A stretch of 56,242 nt of DNA from an uncultured Paracoccaceae bacterium. Its GTDB lineage: Bacteria > Pseudomonadota > Alphaproteobacteria > Rhodobacterales > Rhodobacteraceae. Shown here in pieces: positions 1-8,770 of the stretch. How positions within the stretch are numbered: position 1 is the stretch's first letter; each line of letters opens with the position of its first letter. The stretch lies in NCBI GenBank assembly GCA_905182105.1, contig CAJJAR010000017.1, positions 1 through 56,242 of the forward strand. Reading direction: 5' to 3'. The translations under genes and the position numbers were made by a program. A model generated the notes under the pieces. It did not search any database, had not been told where the DNA came from, and worked only from the letters and a program-made list of their open reading frames with translations.

Positions 1-79
1 GGTTAATTCCAAAATAAATAGTATCAATATGAGATATTTTTGATTATGGAGCTTTGATTATCAAGGGGACTTTGTACAC

Positions 80-355
80 ATGAGTAAGTTTAATACGTTT
101 ACGCAACTTAAAGAGTTGATGTTTGCAATGGAGCAAGACTTGGGAATCAGCGAATTGTCTGAACCTGAGAAGTGCGTATTCTCCTGCATCATACAAGCTA
201 CAGAAGCTGGTAGTTCAATCACTACGAAAGCTATTGAGAAACACATACTGACTTCAAACTTATCGCGACCAACCTTGTTTAGAGCTATTAAGCAGCTACT
301 TGCCAAAGACATCATTACCCAACCTAGTCACGGTAAATACATAGCTATCACTTAA
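80..355 (+). CDS. Small winged-helix DNA-binding protein (MarR-like fold)
   Basis: A 91-residue protein made almost entirely of one winged helix-turn-helix. Residues about 25-85 read as helix, turn and recognition helix (SRPTLFRAIKQLL) followed by a wing (DIITQPSHGKYIAI), typical of small MarR-type or replication-type wHTH proteins. There is no ligand-binding domain. The start is supported by an AAGGGGA Shine-Dalgarno about 10 bases upstream. The octamer TTGATTAT occurs twice (40-47 and 54-61) just before the gene and could be an autoregulatory site. The gene stands alone beside decayed DNA, as expected for a leftover regulator of a mobile element. The fold assignment is from sequence pattern only; the target is unknown. 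Confidence 0.6.
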   Translation: MSKFNTFTQLKELMFAMEQDLGISELSEPEKCVFSCIIQATEAGSSITTKAIEKHILTSNLSRPTLFRAIKQLLAKDIITQPSHGKYIAIT

Positions 356-433
356 GGTCTGCCAAACCTTTTTTCTTACTCTAAAGCTCATACTGGATAT
401 GAGGGCCCTGCGATTTATCTCCCTCACAAACTG

Positions 434-461
434 GAGGGTCCCATTGCCCGTACGGACCCTC
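434..461. repeat. Perfect 8-bp inverted repeat (hairpin)
   Basis: GAGGGTCC at 434-441 is repeated in inverse as GGACCCTC at 454-461 with a 12-base loop. No T-run follows on either strand, so it is not a standard intrinsic terminator, although it lies 80 bases after the winged-helix gene and could end its transcript in another way. Confidence 0.55.
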
Positions 462-491
462 ACAGCACACCTAAGAGACAATCCGGGTGAT

Positions 492-513
492 ATGGCCACG
501 AGCCAGTGGCCAT
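492..513. repeat. Perfect 8-bp inverted repeat (hairpin)
   Basis: ATGGCCAC at 492-499 pairs with GTGGCCAT at 506-513 around a 6-base loop. It is the second perfect stem within 80 bases and has no T-tract. Confidence 0.55.
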
Positions 514-549
514 GAGTGACGCCCTCATAGCGCCTAACAACGTGCCTTC

Positions 550-672
550 ATGCGCTGTATTGTAGTGGCTTGTCAGACTGTTGAACGTCCTGATGGTGTC
601 GTCGCCCCACGCTCTGTCAGGAACCTTGCCAATGACTTAGCTGATGCCTCTGGTGACATGTCACAATCCTAA
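550..672 (+). CDS. Possible 40-residue ORF in decayed region
   Basis: An open frame from ATG at 550 to TAA at 670-672 encodes 40 residues with an even amino-acid composition (MRCIVVACQTVERPDG at the N-terminus). There is no convincing Shine-Dalgarno and I recognise no family. It may be a fragment of a former phage or plasmid gene. Treat it as a weak candidate only. Confidence 0.15.
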   Translation: MRCIVVACQTVERPDGVVAPRSVRNLANDLADASGDMSQS

Positions 673-875
673 ATGAACTGTTTCATATAAGTTGGCTTCA
701 CTGGCACTTATGCCATCGCTGAAAAGGCAAACGACCTGTGACAGAATGCCTACGCCTTTGTTCTTGAATGCTTCATTCGACGCACCATTTCCATTCATAC
801 GTCCTATGGAGAGATCACGCTTCGCTCATCGCGTCGCTGACATCAACTCGTTTCAAACAAATTTGGAGTTACAAT

Positions 876-1310
876 ATGAAAACCTTTCTTTCCGTTTTAA
901 CCACCTTCGCCGCAGTAACTGTTTTTTCTTCCGCAAATGCAGCGGACACAACTGTCGAGATGTTGAACAAGCGCGATGATGGAGCCAAAATGGTTTACTC
1001 GGAAGACATCGCACGAATTGACGTGGGCGACACCATTACTTGGGTACCAACATCCAAAGGTCACAACGTCGAATTTATCGCTGGTCCAGATGGGTTTGCC
1101 ATACCCAAGAAATCAAAAAACAGCAAAGAGGTTTCAATTACTTTCGATGATCCTGGTATCTACTATTACTGGTGTACGCCACATAAGGGCATGGGCATGA
1201 TTGCTCTAGTCGTAGTTGGAGGTGATAAGTCTAATATCGAAGACATCGCTGGCGCAAAAGCAGTAGGTAAGTCAAAGAAAAAATTAGCCGCATTACTAAG
1301 TGAATTGTAA
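876..1310 (+). CDS. Pseudoazurin (periplasmic blue copper protein)
   Basis: A 144-residue precursor of a type 1 copper electron carrier. Pseudoazurins carry electrons in the periplasm from the cytochrome bc1 complex to acceptors such as nitrite reductase or cytochrome c peroxidase. A Sec signal peptide spans residues 1-22 (cut after SSANA). The four copper ligands are visible: His63 in KGHNVEF, then Cys100, His103 and Met108 in WCTPHKGMGM, with the C-x2-H-x4-M spacing of the family. The start at 876 was chosen over an upstream frame because the signal peptide begins there and a TTGGAG ribosome-binding site sits 7 bases before it. It is a lone gene here; no partner reductase is nearby. Confidence 0.93.
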   Translation: MKTFLSVLTTFAAVTVFSSANAADTTVEMLNKRDDGAKMVYSEDIARIDVGDTITWVPTSKGHNVEFIAGPDGFAIPKKSKNSKEVSITFDDPGIYYYWCTPHKGMGMIALVVVGGDKSNIEDIAGAKAVGKSKKKLAALLSEL

Positions 1311-1326
1311 ATCAATTAAAAAATAA

Positions 1327-1361
1327 AAGAGAGGGGTGGTCGAAAAGCTATCCCTTTTCTT
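1327..1361 (+). terminator. Probable terminator after pseudoazurin
   Basis: AAGAGAGGGG (1327-1336) can pair with CCCTTTTCTT (1352-1361) as a 10-bp stem with two G-U pairs and a 15-base loop, 16 bases after the pseudoazurin stop codon. The 3' side is T-rich, but a clean T-run after the stem is missing. Confidence 0.5.
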
Positions 1362-1742
1362 GTTCTGGTGAACACTTATTTCGAGACACTTCAAAGTAGT
1401 GTAATTAAGCTCGTATGTTGTGAAACAGTCGTTGGAAGTACCAAGGCTGAAAACGCGCTTACCTTAGCCAACACGTACCTCATCCCCTGGCTCGCCCAGA
1501 CACCTTAGCCACGCCCAAAAGTCACGTGGGCAACTGTCACCGCATATTGTTCAACTTTGAGGCTAGCTGCCAATTACACGGCGGACACGCAGCCACACAG
1601 CATACTTGTTTCGTACTAGAGGAAACTGTTGGACGTAAGTGTGGCTCGAGTGGAACCATAACCATCGCATTGGCAATCACGTAACTACAGGTCGCGCTTG
1701 TTGCTTTGGTCATTGATCTGAGATGTGGCTAAAAGCTAATAG
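1362..1742. other. Non-coding stretch with nothing recognisable
   Basis: No open frame with a ribosome-binding site or family resemblance was found on either strand. The composition resembles decayed coding DNA. It lies between the pseudoazurin terminator and the tandem repeat and tRNA remnant. Confidence 0.4.
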
Positions 1743-1786
1743 GTCACTACTTTTGTCACTACTTTTGTCACTACTTTTGTCACTAC
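1743..1786. repeat. 12-bp tandem repeat, 3.7 copies
   Basis: The unit GTCACTACTTTT is repeated exactly at 1743-1754, 1755-1766 and 1767-1778, followed by a partial copy GTCACTAC to 1786. The unit length is a multiple of three, so the array could have lain in a coding frame, but no open gene contains it now. Confidence 0.9.
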
Positions 1787-1855
1787 CACACCCAACACAC
1801 CAAAGCGAGCTTCATGGACGAAATAAGAGTTTAAATAATATAATACAGCTACTTA

Positions 1856-1929
1856 TAGGGTGTGGTGAAATGGTATCACGGCAGCTTCCTAAGATTTAGT
1901 TACGAGTTCGATTCTCGTTACCCGCTCCA
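1856..1929 (+). pseudogene. Degenerate tRNA (tRNA-Arg CCT-like)
   Basis: A 74-base tRNA-like sequence with encoded 3' CCA. The T arm is intact (ACGAG, TTCGATT loop, CTCGT) and the D arm GTG/CAC pairs. The anticodon loop reads TTCCTAA, giving anticodon CCT (arginine). The acceptor stem has two mismatches at its first two positions, and only two of the five anticodon-stem pairs form (GCAGC against GATTT). A working tRNA would not tolerate both, so this looks like a decayed tRNA, possibly of phage origin or left by integration into a tRNA gene. The alternative is a very divergent functional tRNA. Confidence 0.55.
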
Positions 1930-2005
1930 CTATTTTACAGCGATCTACAATCGAAAACGGCGCGTCCAAACTTTGGTCGCGCCGTTTCGCCATTTGCGGG
2001 CTGGG

Positions 2006-3625
2006 TTACCCCAATAAGACATTGCCAAATTCATCACGCAAGTTTCGCTTTAGCACTTTTCCTGTCGCGTTACGGGGCAAAAGATCAGTAAAAACAACAC
2101 AGTCAGGAATTTGCCACTTTGCTATTTTGCCTTCAAAAATAGCAAGAACCTCTGCCTCTGAAGGTGCTTCGCCTTCGACAGCAACCGCAATCAAAATTGG
2201 GCGCTCATCCCATTTTGCGTGAGTTGCACCAATAACAGCCGCATCGGAAAGTTGTGGATGGCCAATAGCTATGTTCTCCAGGTCAACAGACGAGATCCAT
2301 TCTCCGCCCGACTTGATAATGTCCTTTGAGCGGTCCTTGATACTAAGATATCCATCTGGATCTAGCGTCGCGACATCACCCGTATGAAACCAATCATCGG
2401 TCAGGGTTTCATCACGGGTTTTCTGAAAATAGCTATCTAAAATCCAATGGCCACGCACCATCAAATTGCCTTGGGTTTCCGCATCGTTGGGCAACTCGCC
2501 CCCCTCTTCGTCAACAACCTTCAATTCGACGCCCCACATTGGGCGGCCTTGGTTTTCACGAAGTTTGTGTTGCTCCTCAATCGGTAAATCAAGATGTTTG
2601 GCCAGTGGTTGATTAGCGGAGCCCAGCGGCGACATTTCCGTCATGCCCCATGCGTGAATGGTTTCAACATCGTATTTCTCACGGAACGCCGTGATCATTG
2701 AGGGTGGGCAAGCAGAGCCACCAACAACCGTTCGCTTCAGGGACCCAAGTTGCGACCCCGCTTTCTCAGCCTCGCCAAGAAGACCCAACCAAATCGTCGG
2801 AACACCTAGAGCGGTTGTTACCTTATACTGGTCAATTAATCCAACCAGTGAAGCACCGTCCAATCCCGGTCCCGGCATTACCATTCTTGCGCCAGTCATC
2901 GCGCAGGCATAGGGCGTGCCCCATGCGTTGACGTGGAACATCGGCACGACTGGTAACACAACATCCATTGCTGAATACCCAATACAATCCGTCAAATTAG
3001 ACGCCAAGGCATGTAATACGGTAGAGCGATGAGAATATAGAACCCCCTTTGGGTTTCCAGTGGTTCCTGAAGTATAACAGAGACTGGAAGCCGTGTTCTC
3101 GTCAAATTCAGGCCATACATATGCTGGATCACAAACCGTGATCAGCTCATCATAAAAAACCAAACCGTCAATAACTTCTGCGGCACTTTCATCACGGCCT
3201 TCCATCAAAACGATGTGCTCAAGGTTGGGTAGTTTGTCACGGATAGCAGCCACAAGCGGGATAAAGGTACGGTCTACAAACAGCACTTTGTCATCCGCAT
3301 GGTTCAGGATGTAGACCAATTGTTCGGGGAAAAGACGCGGATTGATTGTGTGGCAAACAAAACCAGCACCTGAGACGCCAAAGTAAATTTCCAAATGGCG
3401 GCGATTGTTCCACGCAATCGTGCCACAACGGGCCTGTGGTTCCAGACCCAGCTTGGACAATGCCTGCCCAAGGCGGTGGGCGTTGGCACCAACTTGGCCC
3501 CAAGTGGTCTCTTCCACCCCGCCACCGGTATTGACAGAATATACCTCAGTCCCCGTGTGATAACGAGCGGCATGATCCACTAGGGATTGTATTGTCAAAG
3601 CGGACGTCATCATCTGGCCAAGCAT
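2006..3625 (-). CDS. Medium/long-chain acyl-CoA synthetase (fatty-acid-CoA ligase)
   Basis: A 539-residue AMP-forming ligase of the ANL superfamily that activates a fatty acid to its acyl-CoA using ATP, in the cytoplasm or at the inner membrane. The ATP-binding loop is [11 protein letters not shown] at residues 184-194; the late motifs are [16 protein letters not shown] and [13 protein letters not shown], with a C-terminal catalytic lysine in NATGKVLKR. The start was moved to 3625 ([10 protein letters not shown]): an exact GGAGGT lies 5 bases before it, and relatives begin there as I recall them. The longer frame to 3715 lacks a ribosome-binding site. Chain-length preference cannot be read from the sequence. 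It lies downstream of pgi on the same strand, across a 133-base gap. Confidence 0.88.
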   Translation of the reverse strand: MLGQMMTSALTIQSLVDHAARYHTGTEVYSVNTGGGVEETTWGQVGANAHRLGQALSKLGLEPQARCGTIAWNNRRHLEIYFGVSGAGFVCHTINPRLFPEQLVYILNHADDKVLFVDRTFIPLVAAIRDKLPNLEHIVLMEGRDESAAEVIDGLVFYDELITVCDPAYVWPEFDENTASSLCYTSGTTGNPKGVLYSHRSTVLHALASNLTDCIGYSAMDVVLPVVPMFHVNAWGTPYACAMTGARMVMPGPGLDGASLVGLIDQYKVTTALGVPTIWLGLLGEAEKAGSQLGSLKRTVVGGSACPPSMITAFREKYDVETIHAWGMTEMSPLGSANQPLAKHLDLPIEEQHKLRENQGRPMWGVELKVVDEEGGELPNDAETQGNLMVRGHWILDSYFQKTRDETLTDDWFHTGDVATLDPDGYLSIKDRSKDIIKSGGEWISSVDLENIAIGHPQLSDAAVIGATHAKWDERPILIAVAVEGEAPSEAEVLAIFEGKIAKWQIPDCVVFTDLLPRNATGKVLKRNLRDEFGNVLLG

Positions 3626-3758
3626 CGGCACCTCCATATTTGATATGTAAAGGCGCGTCATAGGCTGCGCGTCCTCTGATAAGAGAACCCTGCCAAGCGT
3701 TAGGTGATCTGGCAAGCCCTGTGCGCAAGGCTTGCCAAATTACGTTATGTAAAAGTGA

Positions 3759-5366
3759 TTAAGCGCGATGGCGCTGTACGTAATCCACCAGACCGCGGGT
3801 CGATCCATCTTTATCGTTGGCTGACTGCGTGCCAGCGACGACTGGTTCAAGTGCTGTTGCCAGCTCTTTACCCAGTTCAACACCCCATTGATCATATGAA
3901 TTCAGGCCCAAGATGACGCCTTCAACAAAGACACGGTGCTCATAAAGCGAGATGATCTGACCCAAAACGAACGGATCCAGTTTTGGATACACAATCGTCA
4001 CCGACGGACGGTTACCAGCAAAGACGCGATGTGCGGCTTGGCGGTCAAGTTCGTCACCAGTCAGGCCTTTGGCAGCCATGATTTCTCGTGCTTCATCCAA
4101 TGAGCGGCCACGCATCAATGCCTCTGACTGCGCTAAACAGTTCGCGACGAGCAATTGGTGGTGATGCGCTAGGTCCGGTTCATGCCCTTCCGCCGCAACC
4201 ATGAATTCACATGGAATGACGCGGGTGCCTTGGTGGATCAACTGGTAAAATGCATGTTGGCCATTCGTGCCAGGCTCACCCCAAACGACAGGACCACTGT
4301 GGCGCGGCAACTGCGTGCCATCCATTGCAACGCTCTTACCGTTGCTTTCCATCTCAAGCTGTTGGAAATATGCAGGAAGTAGGTCAAGGCGTTGATCATA
4401 TGGCAAAACAGCACGTGTCGCATGGCCACAGATTTGGTTGTGCCAAATACCAACAAGCGCATGCATCAACGGCATGTTCTCTGCACCCTCAGCAGCACAG
4501 AAATGTGTGTCCATAGATTGGCCACCACGCAAGAACGCTGTGAACGCTTCACGACCGATGCCAATCATCAGGCTAAGGCCAATTGGGCCCCACATAGAAT
4601 AACGTCCACCAACCCAGTCTTCAAAGCCAAAAACGCGTTCCGCTGGAATACCAAAAGCTACTGTGCGTTCTTCTGACGTGCTGAGGGCCGCAAACTGTTC
4701 ATCCGGCTTACCACCGTTTTCAAGCATCCAAGCGCGCGCGGTACGGGCGTTTGTCATCGTCTCGATTGTGCCAAACGTTTTTGAGGCAACAATGACCAAA
4801 GTTGTTTTAGCATCCAGGCCGCGCAACGTGTCAGACACATCTGCGCCGTCTACGTTTGATACAAAGTGAACGCGTGGACCATCGTGGTATGGGCTCAGCG
4901 CCATAACCGCCATAGCAGGACCAAGGTCAGATCCACCGATACCGATGTTGATCACGTCGGTGATTCCGCTTGAGCGGACCAAATCAGCGTAATCACCCAT
5001 GCGGTTCAAGGTTGCGTGCACCTCTGGCATGACATCAGCGCCGTCTACCAAAACTGGATCGCCATCAAGGTTGCGCAGTGCGGTATGAAGAACAGCACGC
5101 CCTTCTGTTTCGTTGATGACAGCGCCACCAAACATCGCAGCGCGACGTTCAGTTACCTTGGCGGCGTCGGCCAATTCTAGTAACGCTGCCTTTGTAGCGC
5201 CATCAACGTTGGTTTTTGAGTAATCCAACAACATATCGCCAGCGGTGCATTGGAACGTATCCGCACGTGACGCGTCGGCTTCAAACAAACTAAGCATATG
5301 GCGGTCGTTAACGCCGGTTTCCAAAGTTTCGAGTGCAGACCAAGCAGCGTTCATTTTATCAGTCAT
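3759..5366 (-). CDS. pgi: Glucose-6-phosphate isomerase
   Basis: 535 residues. Interconverts glucose-6-phosphate and fructose-6-phosphate in the cytoplasm. Visible signatures: [11 protein letters not shown], the SKTFGTIET phosphate-binding segment, [16 protein letters not shown], and the C-terminal family signature ending [13 protein letters not shown] with the catalytic lysine. It is the last gene of the zwf-pgl-pgi operon: the pgl stop codon is immediately followed by this ATG (TAAATG), so translation is probably coupled. In an Entner-Doudoroff organism its main job is likely to recycle fructose-6-phosphate back to glucose-6-phosphate; this is inferred from context. Confidence 0.97.
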   Translation of the reverse strand: MTDKMNAAWSALETLETGVNDRHMLSLFEADASRADTFQCTAGDMLLDYSKTNVDGATKAALLELADAAKVTERRAAMFGGAVINETEGRAVLHTALRNLDGDPVLVDGADVMPEVHATLNRMGDYADLVRSSGITDVINIGIGGSDLGPAMAVMALSPYHDGPRVHFVSNVDGADVSDTLRGLDAKTTLVIVASKTFGTIETMTNARTARAWMLENGGKPDEQFAALSTSEERTVAFGIPAERVFGFEDWVGGRYSMWGPIGLSLMIGIGREAFTAFLRGGQSMDTHFCAAEGAENMPLMHALVGIWHNQICGHATRAVLPYDQRLDLLPAYFQQLEMESNGKSVAMDGTQLPRHSGPVVWGEPGTNGQHAFYQLIHQGTRVIPCEFMVAAEGHEPDLAHHHQLLVANCLAQSEALMRGRSLDEAREIMAAKGLTGDELDRQAAHRVFAGNRPSVTIVYPKLDPFVLGQIISLYEHRVFVEGVILGLNSYDQWGVELGKELATALEPVVAGTQSANDKDGSTRGLVDYVQRHRA

Positions 5367-6035
5367 TTATACAGCCCAGTGAATTGTTGCACCGTCCAGA
5401 ACGGCCGCAACGGGTGCAACCTCTGGCAAAGATCCTTTAGCAACATCAAGTGCTGCACGTTTGTCATCACCAAAGATGACGATGTGTTTGGAAATGGCGC
5501 TGTTCAGAACTGGGGCGCTCAGTGTGACGCGCTGTTCTTGGCCTTCTGCCTGAATTGGCAATAATGCATCAGCATCCGCGCTCAATGCGGCATCCAAACC
5601 GTTCGCCTGCGGGAACAATGACGCGGTGTGCATGTCAGCCCCCATGCCCAATACCAAAACAGAAATCGGCCACTCAGACGTCAGCTTTTCTGACACATCC
5701 TTACAAGCATCAGCTACTTCAACATCAGGCACATAGAACGGCGTAAACTTTGCGGCCGCCGCGCGATTGACCAATAGACGATCACGCAAAAGCTTTGCGT
5801 TTGAGCGGTCATTGTCGTCCGGCACCCAGCGCTCATCACTCAGCATGACGTGCACGCGGTTCCATTCGATGTCAGCGGCACACAGAATATCAAAGATTGG
5901 GCCTGGCGTCGTACCGCCGGGGACAACAAATGAAACATTCTCTTGGGTCAAAAGTGCTGTCTTCAGATCGCCCACAATTTTCTGGGCAACTTCGATGATC
6001 AGCATCTCGCGGTCAGAATATTCTTGAAAACTCAT
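5367..6035 (-). CDS. pgl: 6-phosphogluconolactonase
   Basis: 222 residues of the DevB/NagB-like family. Hydrolyses 6-phosphogluconolactone to 6-phosphogluconate. Recognisable stretches are VPGGTTPGPIFD near residues 39-50, HVMLSDERWVPDDND near 78-92, and LVLGMGADMHTASLFP near 128-143. The start ATG overlaps the zwf stop codon by four bases (ATGA at 6032-6035), a typical coupled arrangement. It is the middle gene of the zwf-pgl-pgi operon. Confidence 0.95.
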   Translation of the reverse strand: MSFQEYSDREMLIIEVAQKIVGDLKTALLTQENVSFVVPGGTTPGPIFDILCAADIEWNRVHVMLSDERWVPDDNDRSNAKLLRDRLLVNRAAAAKFTPFYVPDVEVADACKDVSEKLTSEWPISVLVLGMGADMHTASLFPQANGLDAALSADADALLPIQAEGQEQRVTLSAPVLNSAISKHIVIFGDDKRAALDVAKGSLPEVAPVAAVLDGATIHWAV

Positions 6036-7489
6036 GATTTAATCGCTCCCCATGAACGGCCATCGCGGGCCAACATTGTTGCTGCGTCCCCTGGACCATC
6101 GCTTCCAGAGTCATAGGATTTGGGCACATCGCCGCTCTCTGTCCAACCATTGATGATTGGATCCGTCCACTCCCATGCAGCTTCGACTTCATCGCCACGC
6201 ATAAACAGGGTTTGGTTTCCACGGATAACATCCATGATCAGGCGTTCATAGGCATCAGGCGGATCGCCGCCTGCGTCGCCCAATGCTTCGGCAAAACTCA
6301 TGTCCAGCGGAACATCGATCAAACGCATACCGCCTGGGCCCGGTTCTTTAATCGTAACGCCAAGGGTAATGCCCTCGTTGGGCTGAAGACGAATGGAAAG
6401 AACATTGCGATGCCCCCCCTCGTCGTCATCAAAAATAGAGTGGTTAAGCTCTTTAAAGACAACGGTAATTTCGCTGGCGCGTTCCGCAAGTTTCTTGCCA
6501 GTGCGCAGATAGAACGGTGTTCCTGCCCAACGCCAGTTGGAAATTCCAACCTTCATTGCCACATAGCTTTCGGTTTTTGAGCGCGGATCATTCACACCCT
6601 CACGATAGCTTAGGTCCTCATCATCAGCCAAATACTGACCACGCACGATGTGATGCGGTTCGACCGGATCAAGGGCGCGGATAACTTTTAGTTTTTCATC
6701 ACGCACGGCACCTGGCTCAAACTTGGCAGGCGGTTCCATCGCGATCAAGCACAGCAACTGCATAAGATGGTTCTGCACCATGTCACGCATTGCACCTGAT
6801 TTGTCGTAATATTCGCCCCGCGTGCCGACACCAACCGTTTCAGCCACCGTGATCTGGATGTGATCCACGTATTGTGAATTCCACAAAGGTTCGAACAACA
6901 TATTGCCAAAACGAACAGCCATCAGGTTTTGGACAGTCTCTTTGCCCAAATAGTGATCGATGCGGTAAATTTGGTCCTCGTTGAAGTGCTCAGCCAAAGA
7001 AGCATTCAACGTTTGCGCAGTGGCAAGGTCGCGGCCAAATGGCTTCTCAACAACGATACGGCTGGCTTTGTCCGATAGCCCGTAGTGATGAAGACGTTCT
7101 GCCAAATCACCAAATAGACCTGGCGCAACGGAGAAGTAGAAAGCACGCACAAACTTACGCCCCTTAACCTTATCCGCCAACTCTTCCCAACCACCAACTC
7201 CGCGTGCATCGATTGGAACGTAGTCCAATTGCTGTAAAAACGCCGATAATTTTTCAGCGTCACTTGCAACTTTACCGCCGAATTCAGCAATCGCTTCTGC
7301 GACGAATTCGCGATACTTCGCGCCATCCATCTGAGAGCGAGCAGCCCCAACGATGCGGGATTCGGCAGGCATTTGACCTGCACAAAAGCGCCGGAACAAG
7401 CCCGGCAAAATTTTACGGCGAGCCAAATCGCCCGTCCCACCAAAGATGACAAGATCAAAAGCTTCGACTGGAATTACGCGTGAGACCAT
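6032..7489 (-). CDS. zwf: Glucose-6-phosphate 1-dehydrogenase
   Basis: 485 residues. Oxidises glucose-6-phosphate to the lactone with NAD(P)+, the entry step to both the Entner-Doudoroff and oxidative pentose-phosphate routes. The nucleotide-binding loop FGGTGDLARRK is near residues 16-26, and the active-site signature RIDHYLGKE is present with its conserved lysine and histidine. First gene of zwf-pgl-pgi. A LacI-type palindrome (7511-7526) lies 22 bases upstream of the start codon and probably controls the operon. The radical SAM gene is divergent from it. Confidence 0.97.
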   Translation of the reverse strand: MVSRVIPVEAFDLVIFGGTGDLARRKILPGLFRRFCAGQMPAESRIVGAARSQMDGAKYREFVAEAIAEFGGKVASDAEKLSAFLQQLDYVPIDARGVGGWEELADKVKGRKFVRAFYFSVAPGLFGDLAERLHHYGLSDKASRIVVEKPFGRDLATAQTLNASLAEHFNEDQIYRIDHYLGKETVQNLMAVRFGNMLFEPLWNSQYVDHIQITVAETVGVGTRGEYYDKSGAMRDMVQNHLMQLLCLIAMEPPAKFEPGAVRDEKLKVIRALDPVEPHHIVRGQYLADDEDLSYREGVNDPRSKTESYVAMKVGISNWRWAGTPFYLRTGKKLAERASEITVVFKELNHSIFDDDEGGHRNVLSIRLQPNEGITLGVTIKEPGPGGMRLIDVPLDMSFAEALGDAGGDPPDAYERLIMDVIRGNQTLFMRGDEVEAAWEWTDPIINGWTESGDVPKSYDSGSDGPGDAATMLARDGRSWGAIKS

Positions 7490-7510
7490 TGGGTTGTTCC
7501 ATTTGATTTT

Positions 7511-7526
7511 ATGTTAGCGCAAACAT
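7511..7526. promoter_or_regulatory. LacI-family-type operator in front of zwf
   Basis: ATGTTAGCGCAAACAT is a 16-base palindrome with one mismatched pair and the central GC step typical of LacI/GalR-family operators. It sits 22 bases before the zwf start codon. Nearly the same sequence (ATGTTAGCGCTAAC) precedes edd at 55029. The matching spacing and the shared pathway make an operator the best explanation. Because it lies between divergent genes it could also influence the radical SAM gene. Confidence 0.75.
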
Positions 7527-7641
7527 GACGCTTTTTGAGCCGAATCACAAGGTTGTCACATGGCAAAAACGTTCTTTTATTGCATTCACAGACATCCTAT
7601 CACCAATAAGCAATGTTCAACCAGCAAGGTACACGTGGATT

Positions 7642-8589
7642 ATGAAAGATTTAGCGCAAGCAAACATTGGAAAATTCGCTGATCCGACCCTGACCGCTAA
7701 GGGCGAAGATCGCGCAACCGTCGCGCTGAATAACCCTGAGACCCTGTGGTTTAACACCGGAACGCTTTGCAATATTGAATGCATAAACTGCTATATTGCA
7801 TCAAGCCCTAGCAATGATGCACTCGTATACATCACAGCCGATGAAGTTCAGGACTACTTAAACCAAATCAAGGAACGGAACTGGCCGATCAAAGAAATCG
7901 CGTTCACTGGCGGTGAACCATTTATGAACCCACAGATGATTGAAATCACGCGCGCCTCGCTTGAGGCGGGGTATCAAGTGCTTATCCTTACAAATGCCAT
8001 GCGCCCAATGATGCGCAAGTCCATTCAAAACGGCCTCTTAGACCTGAACACCACCTACCCAGGGAAACTAACGCTTCGGATTTCAGTTGATCACTATGAC
8101 CCTGCCTTGCACGATGCCGAACGGGGTGCCGGCGCATTCGCAAAAACAGTTATTGGTATGGATTGGCTACAGAAAAACGGCTTTAGAATGGCTGTCGCTG
8201 GGCGCAGTATTTTTGGGCATTCAGAAGCAGACAGCCGTGCAGGATACGCGGCTTTTTATACTGAACACGGTTATGAAATAGACGCGAACAATCCAGGAAT
8301 GACAGTTTTGTTTCCCGAGATGGATGAGACCATCGAGGTTCCTGAAATCACCACCGCTTGCTGGGGAATTCTAAACAAGTCGCCCGATTCAATAATGTGC
8401 TCATCGTCGCGCATGGTGGTCAAACGTAAGGGGGCAGAAAAGCCTACGGTATTGGCCTGCACCTTACTGCCTTACGATGCAGAGTTTGAGCTGGGAACAA
8501 CCCTTGAGGACGCCGAAAAAGACGTCGCCCTTAACCATCCCCATTGCGCCAAGTTTTGCGTACTGGGGGGCGCGTCATGTTCTGCCTAA
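7642..8589 (+). CDS. Radical SAM protein with cysteine-rich C-terminus
   Basis: 315 residues. The iron-sulfur site is CNIECINC (Cys43, Cys47, Cys50), the C-x3-C-x2-C motif of radical SAM enzymes, followed by the GGEPFMNP glycine-rich SAM-binding segment. Six further cysteines lie in the last 80 residues (240, 253, 273, 302, 306, 313), which suggests a SPASM-like extra cluster. The ATG at 7642 was chosen because homology-like sequence starts there; the frame is open 39 codons further up, and the ribosome-binding site is weak either way. No peptide substrate gene or partner enzyme is adjacent. The substrate is unknown. It is divergent from zwf. Confidence 0.85.
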   Translation: MKDLAQANIGKFADPTLTAKGEDRATVALNNPETLWFNTGTLCNIECINCYIASSPSNDALVYITADEVQDYLNQIKERNWPIKEIAFTGGEPFMNPQMIEITRASLEAGYQVLILTNAMRPMMRKSIQNGLLDLNTTYPGKLTLRISVDHYDPALHDAERGAGAFAKTVIGMDWLQKNGFRMAVAGRSIFGHSEADSRAGYAAFYTEHGYEIDANNPGMTVLFPEMDETIEVPEITTACWGILNKSPDSIMCSSSRMVVKRKGAEKPTVLACTLLPYDAEFELGTTLEDAEKDVALNHPHCAKFCVLGGASCSA

Positions 8590-8770
8590 TATAACCAACT
8601 GACGACAGAATCGCCTTTTGTGGTGCAAGAACTTTGGTCGCAATTACGGGCAACTCTGGCAGCAATATGAAGTGCTGCGCATCGCGCTTGGACTCGTGCG
8701 CGTTCGCGGTTGAAAGAACCACCCCCAATGCGCCAAGAGCCAAAATTCCAAGTCCATTTGCCTTTTGCAT
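8531..8770 (-). CDS. Small exported protein of unknown function
   Basis: 79 residues. The first 24 form a clear Sec signal peptide (basic start, then LGILALGALGVVLSTANA, with a cut before HESK). An AAGGAAG ribosome-binding site precedes the ATG by 7 bases. The mature part is about 55 residues with no recognised domain. Its last 59 bases overlap the end of the convergent radical SAM gene, so the C-terminus is partly dictated by the opposite strand. The start region looks real; the full length is less certain. Confidence 0.55.
   Translation of the reverse strand: MQKANGLGILALGALGVVLSTANAHESKRDAQHFILLPELPVIATKVLAPQKAILSSVGYIRQNMTRPPVRKTWRNGDG

Larger units (their letters stand above)
356..875. 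other. 520-base stretch without a convincing gene; hairpin-rich
   Basis: This stretch contains two perfect hairpins (434-461 and 492-513) and one short open frame (550-672), each listed separately. The rest, up to the pseudoazurin ribosome-binding site near 863-868, shows no clear gene. I looked for an FNR-type palindrome (TTGAT-N4-ATCAA) ahead of pseudoazurin and did not find one. Confidence 0.5.

Noticed and set aside
600..875. FNR-type box for anaerobic control of pseudoazurin
   Set aside because: No TTGAT-N4-ATCAA-like sequence found.
692..979. 95-codon open frame overlapping the pseudoazurin start
   Set aside because: No ribosome-binding site, no similarity, and it overlaps a well-supported gene in another frame.
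7649..7665. Third copy of the sugar operator (TTTAGCGCAAGC) inside the radical SAM start
   Set aside because: Only the core GCGC-like part matches and there is no palindrome.
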